NCBI GenBank assembly: GCA_947483095.1
Contig: CANKLD010000017.1
Span: 1-18,153, forward strand
Direction: 5' to 3'
DNA length: 18,153 nt
Origin: Bacteroidota bacterium
GTDB taxonomy: Bacteria > Bacteroidota > Bacteroidia > Flavobacteriales > Flavobacteriaceae
Each line of letters begins with the position of its first letter. The stretch's first letter is position 1. Positions 8,300 to 15,748 of this stretch are shown here, in pieces. Made by a program: the position numbers and the translations under genes. Below the pieces are notes generated by a model. It saw only the letters and a list, made by a program, of their open reading frames with translations. It did no database searches and was not told the origin of the DNA.

Positions 8300-8307
8300 T
8301 ATATTTA
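8300..8307 (+). promoter_or_regulatory. Weak candidate -7 box (TATATTTA) for the SDR gene
   Basis: Seven of eight positions match TAnnTTTG (final A instead of G), 19 bases before the ATG at 8327. It may give the SDR gene extra expression, but readthrough from mutB is equally possible as there is no terminator in the 63-bp gap. Confidence 0.3.
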
Positions 8308-8326
8308 CAATTCTAAATATTAAACT

Positions 8327-9208
8327 ATGAATTTTTCAGCAAAAATGCTTCGTGACGATGCCTTATTAGGCAAAGTAATTGTGGTTACCGGTGGCGGAAG
8401 TGGTTTAGGAAAGGCAATGACCAAATATTTTATGGAATTGGGGGCCAAAGTAGCCATAACTTCCCGTGATTTAGAAAAACTAAAAAATACAGCAACCGAA
8501 TTAGAAGCTGAAACTGGTGGAACTTGCCTTGCAATTCAATGCGATGTACGTCATTATGAACAAGTGGAAGCAATGTTGCAAGAAGTTTTAAAAGCGTATG
8601 GAAAAGTAGATGTATTATTGAATAATGCTGCGGGAAATTTTATATCACCTACAGAGCGCCTATCGGCTAATGCTTTCGATACAGTAATTGATATTGTTTT
8701 AAAAGGGTCAAAAAACTGTACACTTGCTTTTGGAAAACATTGGATTGATAGCAAACAAGAAACATCTTCAATTTTGAATATTGTTACAACTTATGCCTTT
8801 ACTGGTTCTGCTTATGTAGTTCCAAGTGCTACTGCAAAAGCAGGAGTTTTGGCAATGACGAGAAGTTTAGCTGTAGAATGGGCAAAATACGGAATTAGAA
8901 CCAACGCGATTGCACCTGGACCCTTTCCTACAAAAGGAGCTTGGGACCGATTGTTACCTGGTGACTTAAAAGAAAAATTCGATTTGTCGAAAAAAGTGCC
9001 TTTGAAGCGTGTGGGTGATCATCAAGAATTGGCCAATTTAGCAGCCTATTTAGTTTCTGATTTTTCAGCGTATATCAATGGGGAAGTTATTGTTATTGAT
9101 GGTGGTGAATGGTTAAAAGGAGCTGGACAATTTAATTTATTAGAGGCGGTTCCTGAGGAAATGTGGGATATGCTCGAAATGATGATTAAAGCGAAAAAGA
9201 ATTCATAA
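8327..9208 (+). CDS. SDR oxidoreductase, 2,4-dienoyl-CoA reductase type
   Basis: 293 residues. A Rossmann-fold short-chain dehydrogenase: TGGGSGLG cofactor motif at 21-28, TSRD at 45-48 (Arg after beta-2 suggests NADPH), NNAAGN at 99-104. The usual YxxxK is replaced by SxxxK, Ser167 and Lys171 in PSATAKAG, with Tyr156 in TTYA. That arrangement, together with APGPFPTKGAWDRL and NGEVIVIDGGEW, matches mammalian-type 2,4-dienoyl-CoA reductase (DECR), which reduces 2,4-dienoyl-CoA during breakdown of unsaturated fatty acids. The context, directly behind mutAB and before meaB, also points to an acyl-CoA substrate. A different enoyl- or ketoacyl-CoA is possible. A strong terminator follows at 9229-9261. 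Confidence 0.85.
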   Translation: MNFSAKMLRDDALLGKVIVVTGGGSGLGKAMTKYFMELGAKVAITSRDLEKLKNTATELEAETGGTCLAIQCDVRHYEQVEAMLQEVLKAYGKVDVLLNNAAGNFISPTERLSANAFDTVIDIVLKGSKNCTLAFGKHWIDSKQETSSILNIVTTYAFTGSAYVVPSATAKAGVLAMTRSLAVEWAKYGIRTNAIAPGPFPTKGAWDRLLPGDLKEKFDLSKKVPLKRVGDHQELANLAAYLVSDFSAYINGEVIVIDGGEWLKGAGQFNLLEAVPEEMWDMLEMMIKAKKNS

Positions 9209-9228
9209 ATTTATTTTATATACTTAAT

Positions 9229-9261
9229 AAAAAAGGAGAACGTAATTGTTCTCTTTTTTTT
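9229..9261 (+). terminator. Rho-independent terminator after the SDR gene
   Basis: GAGAAC (9236-9241) pairs with GTTCTC (9248-9253) across a 6-base loop. The stem is extended by A-T pairs with one bulged G, and the plus strand ends in eight T (9254-9261). It lies 20 bases past the SDR stop and probably ends the udk/mutAB/SDR transcription unit. Confidence 0.88.
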
Positions 9262-9329
9262 AGCCCTGATGGAAGGGAAAATCCCGAGCTTTTTAGCGAG
9301 GATTTGGAATGACAGCAGGATAAAGCTCC
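9261..9329 (-). repeat. Dispersed intergenic repeat, copy C (inverted)
   Basis: On the minus strand this reads GGAGCTTTATCCTGCTGTC at one end and ATCAGGGCTA at the other, matching copies A and B. Its centre, read on the minus strand, is TCCTCGCT-AAAA-AGCTCGGGA: an imperfect hairpin with the same AAAA loop as copy A. It abuts the T-run of the SDR terminator, so it lies downstream of that transcript's end and upstream of meaB. Confidence 0.6.
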
Positions 9330-9366
9330 AAATAAAAAAATTAATTTCGGAGTAACAAATAATTAG

Positions 9367-9374
9367 TATTTTTA
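9367..9374 (+). promoter_or_regulatory. Weak candidate -7 box (TATTTTTA) for meaB
   Basis: Seven of eight positions match TAnnTTTG. It ends only 14 bases before the chosen TTG start at 9389, so the transcript would have a leader of less than about 10 bases. Confidence 0.3.
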
Positions 9375-9388
9375 CAAAAACTATTTTC

Positions 9389-10477
9389 TTGAATTCAAAA
9401 AATAAAATATCTGCGCTACAAGAAAAAGCAGGAATTTCGCCTCCCGAAATTGTCAGCGAAAAAGTGGCGGAACAAATTCACGATTCTAGAAAGAAACAAC
9501 CTACTTCCAAAGAATTAATTGAAGGTATTTTGAATGGAAATAGTACGGCTTTAAGCCGAGCAATTACCTTAGTTGAGAGCACCAATGTTTTGCATTTAGA
9601 AAGAGCAAATGAAGTGTTAAATGCTTGTTTGCCTCACGCAAATAAATCGATTCGAATAGGAATTACTGGTGTTCCCGGCGTTGGAAAAAGTACGTTTATT
9701 GAAGCTTTTGGAAAATATTTAACGGGTTTAGGTAAAAAAGTTGCTGTTCTTGCTGTGGATCCAAGTAGTACGATTTCTCATGGCAGTATTTTGGGGGACA
9801 AAACGAGAATGGAAGATTTGGTAAAGGACAAAAATGCCTATATCCGACCATCGGCTTCGGGGGAAACTTTAGGCGGTGTTGCCCGGAAAACAAGAGAAAC
9901 CATTACGCTTTGCGAGGCCTGTGGGTTTGATACAATCATTATTGAAACGGTGGGAGTTGGACAAAGCGAAACTGCAGTTCACAGTATGGTTGACTTCTTT
10001 TTATTATTAAAAATTGCAGGTGCTGGCGACGAATTGCAAGGAATAAAACGCGGAATTATGGAAATGGCAGATGCAATAGTGATCAATAAAGCCGATGGTG
10101 AAAATGTAAGAAAATCAAATTTAGCGAAAGTAGAATTTGGTCGTACTTTGCATTTATTTCCAGCAAAAAAATCAGGATGGATTCCTTCTACCTCAACGTG
10201 TAGTTCTATTACCCGCGAAGGGATTCCAGAAGTTTGGAAAACGATAAATCAATTTGTTACTCTAACACAATCGAATAATTTTTTCTTTGATAAACGTAAA
10301 GAACAAAACCAATATTGGATGTTGGAAACGATAAACGAACAATTGAAAACGAATTTTTTTAACCATCCAGAAATCGAAAAATTATTAGAAGAAAATAAAA
10401 AAGCGGTGCAAAATAATGAAATATCACCATTTGCAGCCGCTCAACTATTATTAAAAAAGTATTTTAAATCATACTAA
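9389..10477 (+). CDS. meaB: Methylmalonyl-CoA mutase-associated GTPase MeaB
   Basis: 362 residues, G3E-family GTPase (older name ArgK). MeaB gates cobalamin loading onto methylmalonyl-CoA mutase and protects it from inactivation. Visible: P-loop GVPGVGKS at 94-101, VDPSS at 123-127, the switch segment ETVGVGQSE at 186-194, the base-specificity motif NKAD at 233-236, and a C-terminal helical dimerisation arm. The start is uncertain: TTG at 9389 is used because no ATG occurs in frame before the conserved core, and a stop lies 36 bases upstream (9353-9355). The N-terminus before the P-loop (about 90 residues) makes it some 30 residues longer than the roughly 330-residue enterobacterial and Methylobacterium proteins. 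A terminator and repeat separate it from mutAB, so it is probably transcribed alone. Confidence 0.94.
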   Translation: MNSKNKISALQEKAGISPPEIVSEKVAEQIHDSRKKQPTSKELIEGILNGNSTALSRAITLVESTNVLHLERANEVLNACLPHANKSIRIGITGVPGVGKSTFIEAFGKYLTGLGKKVAVLAVDPSSTISHGSILGDKTRMEDLVKDKNAYIRPSASGETLGGVARKTRETITLCEACGFDTIIIETVGVGQSETAVHSMVDFFLLLKIAGAGDELQGIKRGIMEMADAIVINKADGENVRKSNLAKVEFGRTLHLFPAKKSGWIPSTSTCSSITREGIPEVWKTINQFVTLTQSNNFFFDKRKEQNQYWMLETINEQLKTNFFNHPEIEKLLEENKKAVQNNEISPFAAAQLLLKKYFKSY

Positions 10478-10488
10478 TCCTATTTCAA

Positions 10489-11010
10489 TTATTGAATTGT
10501 TTTGACTTGACTCTCTTTAATGTTAAATGCTTTAACAACCGCATTATAATCATTGAAATCAACTATAAAAGCATTTTTATTTCCAAAAAAACCGGGTAGT
10601 ACTACCACACGTAAAACTTGATTTAATCTATTTTGAGTTGGGACTGTTGTTAAATCATTTCCAATCATTCTGACAAAAACATTTGACTTTGTAAAATCAA
10701 AATCATAACCAAAATTTAAAGTCCCATCGTTGAAATAATAATTTTCGGGTAATAATTTCCATACATCCAATCCATTGTCAATACCTGATAATCTATAGAC
10801 TAAAATCATATCTGAAGGATAAATAGTATGAATAAATGGAATTAACAAACTGAAATTATTACTTGATGTAAAATTAATATTTGTATTATACTCCCAAACC
10901 TCACTTATGGTATCATTATCAATTGACGCATCACTTACCTCGTTAACGTTACAACTGCTTAGACTTATCATGCCGATAAATGCTAACAACAAAGTAAATT
11001 TTTTACTCAT
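10489..11010 (-). CDS. Small secreted lipoprotein, unknown function
   Basis: 173 residues from the preferred ATG at 11010. That start gives a clean lipoprotein signal peptide: MSKK, a hydrophobic core, then the lipobox SLSSC, so the mature protein begins at Cys20. A longer start at 11055 would add 15 polar residues before the signal and is disfavoured. The mature part has an acidic and Asn-rich start, then NFTSSNNFSLLIPFIHTIYP and DMILVYRLSG, WKLLPENYYFNDGTLNFGY, and a final VVVLPGFFG and FNDYNAVVKAFN. It resembles a small flavobacterial lipoprotein family without known role (recognition only). It probably sits in the outer membrane. It converges on meaB, with 11 bases between the stop codons and only a weak hairpin (CAATT-ATTG-AATTG) there. 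Confidence 0.75.
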   Translation of the reverse strand: MSKKFTLLLAFIGMISLSSCNVNEVSDASIDNDTISEVWEYNTNINFTSSNNFSLLIPFIHTIYPSDMILVYRLSGIDNGLDVWKLLPENYYFNDGTLNFGYDFDFTKSNVFVRMIGNDLTTVPTQNRLNQVLRVVVLPGFFGNKNAFIVDFNDYNAVVKAFNIKESQVKTIQ

Positions 11011-11129
11011 GAGTTTTTTATTGTTTTTTAGGCATTCGTGAATTTTCGATTTCATGATTTCTTTTTTTATGATTAATAATATTAAACCCTATCCAATTGT
11101 TGTGCCAAAAATTCTTTTTATAAAAATTG

Positions 11130-11137
11130 TACCTTTG
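11130..11137 (+). promoter_or_regulatory. Candidate -7 box (TACCTTTG) for the DUF1543 gene
   Basis: Exact TAnnTTTG match, 95 bases before the ATG at 11233, implying a leader of about 85-90 bases. TTG triplets at 11097-11102 are farther upstream than the usual -33 spacing. A small perfect hairpin (CCTTT-GAA-AAAGG, 11132-11144) overlaps the box. Confidence 0.4.
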
Positions 11138-11232
11138 AAAAAGGAATCGCAACAAAAAAATGTTTTTGTGAAACTAACTCCTATAATTAAATAGCAATAC
11201 GATAATATTACCTCTAAAAAAAATCAGCATAT

Positions 11233-11796
11233 ATGAAAACCGAATGTAAATTATACATGATAATGGTAGGATGTCGCCCAGAAGGAAGATTCACCGAACA
11301 ACACGATATTTTTTTTGGAATTGGAAATTCATTAGCAGAAATGGTTCCTAAAATAAAATTATTTTGGCCTGAAGCCAAAGGTAGAATCCACATTGACGCT
11401 TGGCGAGAGATCACAGCTGTTGATAATCATAAAATTGAAATTGTTTCTAAGGAGAATGCTGTTGCAAATAGTACTCAGCTTTACTTTATAAATCTTGGTG
11501 GATATAAGGAGAATGAATTTGAGGAATATCATTATAAAATTGTAACCACCGGAGTTACATTGGCGGAAGCCACAAAAAAAGCAAAAGCAACAAGTTTTTA
11601 CAAACATTATGGATTTAAAGGGGCAACCTCACATATTGATGATAAATACGGAATTGATGTTGATGATATTTATAACGTGGCAGATATTCTTGCGCCCGAA
11701 TTAAAAGAAAAATTCGCCTTAAAAATTTCTGAAACTAATAGTTCTTTTGAAGATGAATTGCATATTGGGTATTTGAAATTGGAGAAAATAATATAA
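11233..11796 (+). CDS. DUF1543 domain-containing protein
   Basis: 187 residues. The N-terminus (KLYMIMVGCRPEGRFTEQHD, then FFGIGNSLAEMVPKIKLFW and HIDAWREI) matches the DUF1543 pattern of a hydrophobic strand, GxRP, an EQHD motif and a conserved HxDxW. A second copy-like half follows (LYFINLGGYKENEFEEYHY, later ATSHIDDKYGIDVDDIYNV), suggesting an internal duplication of the same fold: strand-Gly-Gly, E-H, then HIDDKYGID. No signal peptide, membrane segment or known catalytic motif. Function unknown. It is a single gene, divergent from the lipoprotein and convergent with icmF. ATG at 11233 is the only reasonable start. Confidence 0.8.
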   Translation: MKTECKLYMIMVGCRPEGRFTEQHDIFFGIGNSLAEMVPKIKLFWPEAKGRIHIDAWREITAVDNHKIEIVSKENAVANSTQLYFINLGGYKENEFEEYHYKIVTTGVTLAEATKKAKATSFYKHYGFKGATSHIDDKYGIDVDDIYNVADILAPELKEKFALKISETNSSFEDELHIGYLKLEKII

Positions 11797-11880
11797 AAAA
11801 TTATTTCACGAAGATTCACAAAGAGAAGACACAAAACATCACTAAAATTTTTATTAAATGGGTTAAAGTTTCCAGAAACT

Positions 11881-11970
11881 TTGTGAAACTTTGTGAAGCT
11901 TTGTGAAGCTTTGTGAAGCTTTGTGAAGCTTTGTGAAGCTTTGTGAAGCTTTGTGAAGCTTTGTGAAATA
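11881..11970 (+). repeat. 10-bp tandem array, nine units of TTGTGAA(G/A)(C/T)(T/A)
   Basis: Nine contiguous 10-base units: TTGTGAAACT once (11881), TTGTGAAGCT seven times identical (11891-11960), and a terminal TTGTGAAATA. A partial unit (AAACT) precedes at 11876. The array lies in the 245-bp gap between the converging DUF1543 and icmF genes. Because 10 bases are one helical turn and three units equal ten codons, all frames across it stay open and encode a 10-residue repeat (for example SFTKLHKASQ on the minus strand). Those frames are artefacts. An inverted unit (ATTCACAAAG, 11813-11822) lies just outside. The seven identical units suggest recent slippage expansion. Confidence 0.95.
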
Positions 11971-11976
11971 AAATAG

Positions 11977-12031
11977 ATCCCGCTAAAAAGCGGGATAAGC
12001 GATTCACACACTTTTTTGCTTTGCAAAAAGT
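11977..12031 (-). terminator. Two hairpins downstream of icmF, probable terminator
   Basis: Reading the minus strand past the icmF stop at 12042, the first hairpin is ACTTTTTGC / GCAAAAAAGT (12010-12031, one bulge) with no T-run after it. The second is a perfect 8-bp stem, ATCCCGCT (11977-11984), loop AAAA, AGCGGGAT (11989-11996), followed on the minus strand by CTATTTTATTT. The second is the better terminator candidate. Its GCT-AAAA-AGC core matches the inner hairpins of repeat copies A and C. Confidence 0.65.
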
Positions 12032-12041
12032 GGTTCTCTGC

Positions 12042-15000
12042 TTACATATTTCTTCTATACTGACCGCCAACTTGAAATAAAGCACTTGTAATTTGACCTA
12101 AAGAACAAGTTTTAGTTACTTCCATTAAATGTTCAAATAAGTTTTGATTTTTAATGGCTGCATCCTGTAAATCGTTCAAATATTTATTCACTTTATCGCT
12201 ATTAGTTTGGTGTAAATTGTTCAACATGTCAATCTGATATTGCTTTTCTTCTTCAGTTGCACGAATTACTTCTGCAGGAATAATTGTGGGTGATCCTTTA
12301 GAACTCAAAAACGTATTTACTCCAATAATTGGAAATTCACCGGTGTGTTTCAATGTTTCATAATACAGACTCTCCTCTTGAATTTTTGAGCGTTGGTACA
12401 TGGTTTCCATGGCGCCAAGTACACCACCACGCTCCGTGATTCTATCAAATTCTTCTAAAACTGCCGCTTCAACTAAATCGGTTAATTCTTCAATAATGAA
12501 GGCGCCTTGAATAGGATTCTCGTTTTTGGTCAAGCCCAATTCTTTATTAATTATCAGCTGAATTGCCATTGCACGACGCACCGATTCTTCTGTAGGTGTT
12601 GTAATTGCTTCGTCATAGGCATTGGTGTGCAATGAGTTACAGTTATCGTAAATGGCATACAAAGCTTGTAATGTAGTTCGAATATCATTGAAATCAATTT
12701 CTTGTGCATGTAAAGAACGTCCAGATGTTTGAATGTGGTATTTCAACATTTGCGCTCTTTCATTGGCACCGTATTTATTTTTCAACGCTTTCGCCCAAAT
12801 TTTACGCGCTACACGACCGATAACCGCATATTCAGGATCGATTCCATTGGAGAAAAAGAAAGATAAATTTGGTCCAAAATCGTTGATGTCCATTCCACGA
12901 CTCAAATAATATTCCACATAGGTAAAACCATTAGAAAGCGTAAATGCCAATTGCGAAATTGGGTTTGCCCCTGCTTCTGCAATATGATAACCTGAAATAG
13001 AAACCGAATAAAAGTTTCTTACATTGTTTTTTATAAAATATTCCTGCACATCACCCATCAAACGAAGGGCAAATTCTGTAGAAAATATACAAGTGTTTTG
13101 TGCTTGATCTTCTTTTAAAATATCGGCTTGTACCGTTCCACGAACTTGTGAAAGTGTTTTTGCTTTAATTTCATTATAAACTGTTGCAGGTAAAACCAAA
13201 TCACCTGTTACTCCCAAAAGCAGTAATCCCAAACCATTATTTCCTTCTGGTAAATCGCCTTGGTAATGAGGTCTTGTGGTGCCTTTTTGTTTGTAAATAG
13301 CCGCTATTTTAGCTTCAACTTCTTTTTCTAACCCTTTTTCTTTGATATAAATTTCGCATTGTTGGTCGATGGCAGCATTCATAAAGAATCCTAACAACAT
13401 TGGTGCAGGTCCATTTATGGTCATACTCACCGATGTTAAATCGTGTACTAAATCGAAACCAGAATACAATTTTTTAGCATCGTCCAAACAACAGATAGAA
13501 ACGCCAGCATTTCCAATTTTACCATAAATATCAGGTCGGATATGAGGATCGTTACCGTACAAAGTAACACTATCGAAAGCGGTAGAAAGTCGTTTTGCAG
13601 GCAATCCCGCACTCACATAATGAAACCTTTTATTGGTTCGTTCTGGCCCGCCTTCACCAGCAAACATTCTCGAAGGATCTTCGCCTTCTCTTTTAAAAGG
13701 GTACAAACCAGCAGTAAATGGAAATTCGCCAGGTACATTCTCTTGTAAATTCCATCTCAATAAATCGCCCCATGCTTCATATTTTGGCAAGGCAATTTTA
13801 GGAATTTGAGTATGCGATAAACTCTCTGTATGCGTAGCAATATTAATTTCTTTATCCCTAACTTTAAAAGTGTAAAATGGATTTTTATATTTTGTAATTT
13901 TATGATTCCAATTCAATAGAATTTCCCAATTATAAGGATTTAAGTCCATTTTTATTTTCTCAAATTGGTTTAACAATAGAGAAATAAAAACTTTATCTTC
14001 TTGATTTGCATTGTCAGAATTAGTATTCTCTATACCTGTTTTTGAAAGTATTGGTTCAATTCCAGAAATACTTTCTATCGTTTTAAAGATACCATATAAT
14101 TTTTGGGCTACTTTTTGTTGTCCAATTGCAGTAGTATCATATTTACGATTGTTTTCTGCAATTTCAGATAAATAACGGGTTCTATGCGGAGGGATTACGA
14201 ATATTTTCTCACTCATTTCGCGAGTGATTTTGAAAGTAGATTTTAAATCGCTGTCTGTTTTCTCTACAATTTTATCCATAATTGACTTGTAAAGTGTATT
14301 CATTCCTGGATCATTAAATTGTGAGGCTATGGTACCGAATACCGGCATTTCATCTGGGTTTACGTCCCACAGATTATGATTTCGTTGGTATTGTTTTTTA
14401 ACGTCTCGAATTGCATCAAGGGCACCCCGTTTATCAAATTTATTTAGTGCTACTAAATCAGCAAAATCAAGCATATCGATTTTTTCCAATTGCGTGGCTG
14501 CTCCGAATTCTGGAGTCATAACGTAAAGTGAAACATCGGAATGGTCCATTATTTCAGTATCCGATTGTCCAATACCTGAGGTTTCAAGGATGATTATATC
14601 GTAATTAGCAGCTTTTACTACTTGAATGGCATCGGCAACATATTTAGAAAGTGCTAAATTGGATTGGCGTGTTGCTAATGAACGCATGTAAACGCGAGGA
14701 TTATTGATGGCATTCATTCTAATTCTATCTCCTAATAAAGCGCCCCCAGTTTTTCTTTTTGAAGGATCTACCGAAATTAATCCGATGGTTTTTTCTGGAA
14801 AATCGATTAAAAAACGACGTACTAATTCGTCTACCAATGATGATTTACCAGAACCACCAGTTCCTGTAATTCCGAGGACTGGAGCCCCCCCCGTCCCCGA
14901 AGCGAGAACTTGAGAAGATTTAGGAAATACTTTATGGAATTCATCTGGTATATTTTCTGCAAATGAAATTAATCTTGCAAGAGTTGTTACGTCTTTATCG

Positions 15001-15488
15001 ATAATGGATTTTTCGATGGTCTTTCCCTTTGGAAGATTCAAAGGAGGATTTGCATAATCCGATTTTTGAACTAAATCATTTATCATTCCTTGCAATCCCA
15101 TTGCACGTCCATCGTCTGGCGAATAGATTCTTGTGATTCCGTAGGCTTGTAATTCGGCAATTTCAGTAGGCAAAATTACACCTCCACCACCACCAAAAAT
15201 TTTGATATGTTCTGCTCCTTTTTGTTTGAGCAAATCATACATGTATTTGAAATATTCGTTATGACCGCCTTGATAGGATGTTATTGCAATTGCATTAGCA
15301 TCTTCTTGAATAGCTGTGTTTACAACCTCTTCCACGCTTCTATCATGACCCAAATGAATCACTTCTACACCTGTTGATTGAATAATTCTACGCATGATAT
15401 TTATTGCGGCATCGTGTCCATCAAAAAGTGAGGCAGCGGTTACAATTCGCACTTTATGAACGGGAGTATAAGGTTTTTGATCTGCCAT
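12042..15488 (-). CDS. icmF: Fused isobutyryl-CoA mutase IcmF (cobalamin domain - G-protein - mutase)
   Basis: 1148 residues. It interconverts isobutyryl-CoA and n-butyryl-CoA using adenosylcobalamin; related IcmFs also act on isovaleryl/pivalyl-CoA. Domains: cobalamin-binding about 10-140 with DGHD and axial His25; MeaB-like GTPase about 203-420 with P-loop GTGGSGKS (209-216), ETSGIGQSD (302-310) and NKFD (349-352); linker about 440-570; mutase barrel about 575-1148. The residue aligned with MCM Tyr89 is Phe609 (MFAGEG), and Arg207 is replaced by Gln797 (EDQAQNT), the Phe/Gln pair of isobutyryl-CoA mutases; catalytic His835 lies in GYHIAEAG. It is about 50 residues longer than the characterised IcmFs I recall (about 1090). 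The ATG at 15488 fits the N-terminus. Monocistronic, converging on DUF1543. A C8 run at 14885-14892 lies in the coding strand's G-rich stretch before the P-loop. Confidence 0.95.
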   Translation of the reverse strand: MADQKPYTPVHKVRIVTAASLFDGHDAAINIMRRIIQSTGVEVIHLGHDRSVEEVVNTAIQEDANAIAITSYQGGHNEYFKYMYDLLKQKGAEHIKIFGGGGGVILPTEIAELQAYGITRIYSPDDGRAMGLQGMINDLVQKSDYANPPLNLPKGKTIEKSIIDKDVTTLARLISFAENIPDEFHKVFPKSSQVLASGTGGAPVLGITGTGGSGKSSLVDELVRRFLIDFPEKTIGLISVDPSKRKTGGALLGDRIRMNAINNPRVYMRSLATRQSNLALSKYVADAIQVVKAANYDIIILETSGIGQSDTEIMDHSDVSLYVMTPEFGAATQLEKIDMLDFADLVALNKFDKRGALDAIRDVKKQYQRNHNLWDVNPDEMPVFGTIASQFNDPGMNTLYKSIMDKIVEKTDSDLKSTFKITREMSEKIFVIPPHRTRYLSEIAENNRKYDTTAIGQQKVAQKLYGIFKTIESISGIEPILSKTGIENTNSDNANQEDKVFISLLLNQFEKIKMDLNPYNWEILLNWNHKITKYKNPFYTFKVRDKEINIATHTESLSHTQIPKIALPKYEAWGDLLRWNLQENVPGEFPFTAGLYPFKREGEDPSRMFAGEGGPERTNKRFHYVSAGLPAKRLSTAFDSVTLYGNDPHIRPDIYGKIGNAGVSICCLDDAKKLYSGFDLVHDLTSVSMTINGPAPMLLGFFMNAAIDQQCEIYIKEKGLEKEVEAKIAAIYKQKGTTRPHYQGDLPEGNNGLGLLLLGVTGDLVLPATVYNEIKAKTLSQVRGTVQADILKEDQAQNTCIFSTEFALRLMGDVQEYFIKNNVRNFYSVSISGYHIAEAGANPISQLAFTLSNGFTYVEYYLSRGMDINDFGPNLSFFFSNGIDPEYAVIGRVARKIWAKALKNKYGANERAQMLKYHIQTSGRSLHAQEIDFNDIRTTLQALYAIYDNCNSLHTNAYDEAITTPTEESVRRAMAIQLIINKELGLTKNENPIQGAFIIEELTDLVEAAVLEEFDRITERGGVLGAMETMYQRSKIQEESLYYETLKHTGEFPIIGVNTFLSSKGSPTIIPAEVIRATEEEKQYQIDMLNNLHQTNSDKVNKYLNDLQDAAIKNQNLFEHLMEVTKTCSLGQITSALFQVGGQYRRNM

Positions 15489-15544
15489 TTAAGAATGTGA
15501 TAATAATGAAGGTGCAATTTACGTGTTATTTAAAAATAATTTAT

Positions 15545-15552
15545 CAAAAATA
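15545..15552 (-). promoter_or_regulatory. Candidate -7 box (TATTTTTG) for icmF
   Basis: Minus strand reads TATTTTTG, an exact TAnnTTTG match, 56 bases upstream of the icmF ATG at 15488. No clear -33 TTG. It lies 50 bases from the opposite-facing purU box at 15603-15610. Confidence 0.5.
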
Positions 15553-15602
15553 GTAAAAAACATACTTTATGATAATGTGAATTTTGTTGTTTAAAATTTT
15601 CT

Positions 15603-15610
15603 TACATTTG
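15603..15610 (+). promoter_or_regulatory. Candidate -7 box (TACATTTG) for purU
   Basis: Exact TAnnTTTG match with a TTTTG at 15582-15586, 16 bases upstream, close to the 17-23 spacing reported for Flavobacterium. This is the best-formed promoter in the window. The leader to the purU ATG would be about 130 bases and would contain repeat copy D. Confidence 0.6.
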
Positions 15611-15629
15611 AAAAATATGATTTTTAAAA

Positions 15630-15715
15630 CGGAAGCCCTAGTCCTGATAGCTGAGGTATCCCACAATTTTTTACTTGGATATAGCCAATAGCAGGACACG
15701 AGCGAAGCGAACTGA
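15630..15715 (+). repeat. Dispersed intergenic repeat, variant copy D, in the purU leader
   Basis: It starts CGGAAGCCCTAGTCCTGATAG and includes GTCCTG (15641-15646) able to pair with CAGGAC (15691-15696), and GTATCC with GGATAT inside, so the whole block folds as one long imperfect hairpin around an A/T-rich centre. The GCCCT...CTGATAG start relates it to the minus-strand form of copies A-C, but the rest diverges; it may be a second subfamily. No gene is visible in this spacer. Confidence 0.5.
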
Positions 15716-15748
15716 CAAGTAAATACCTACAAAAGAAAATAAAGAAAA

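Noticed and set aside
9389..10477. ArgK-type lysine/arginine/ornithine transport kinase
   Set aside because: An old annotation of this family; the NKAD GTPase motif and proximity to mutAB support MeaB.
10489..11055. Longer lipoprotein start at 11055
   Set aside because: It would put 15 polar residues before the signal peptide; the ATG at 11010 gives a standard signal ending in SLSSC.
11881..11970. CRISPR array
   Set aside because: Units are 10 bp and contiguous with no spacers, and no cas genes are present.
11670..12085. Two minus-strand open frames with SFTKLHKASQ-type peptide repeats
   Set aside because: They exist because the 10-bp tandem array carries no stops in any frame. They overlap the DUF1543 and icmF ends and lack start signals or family similarity.
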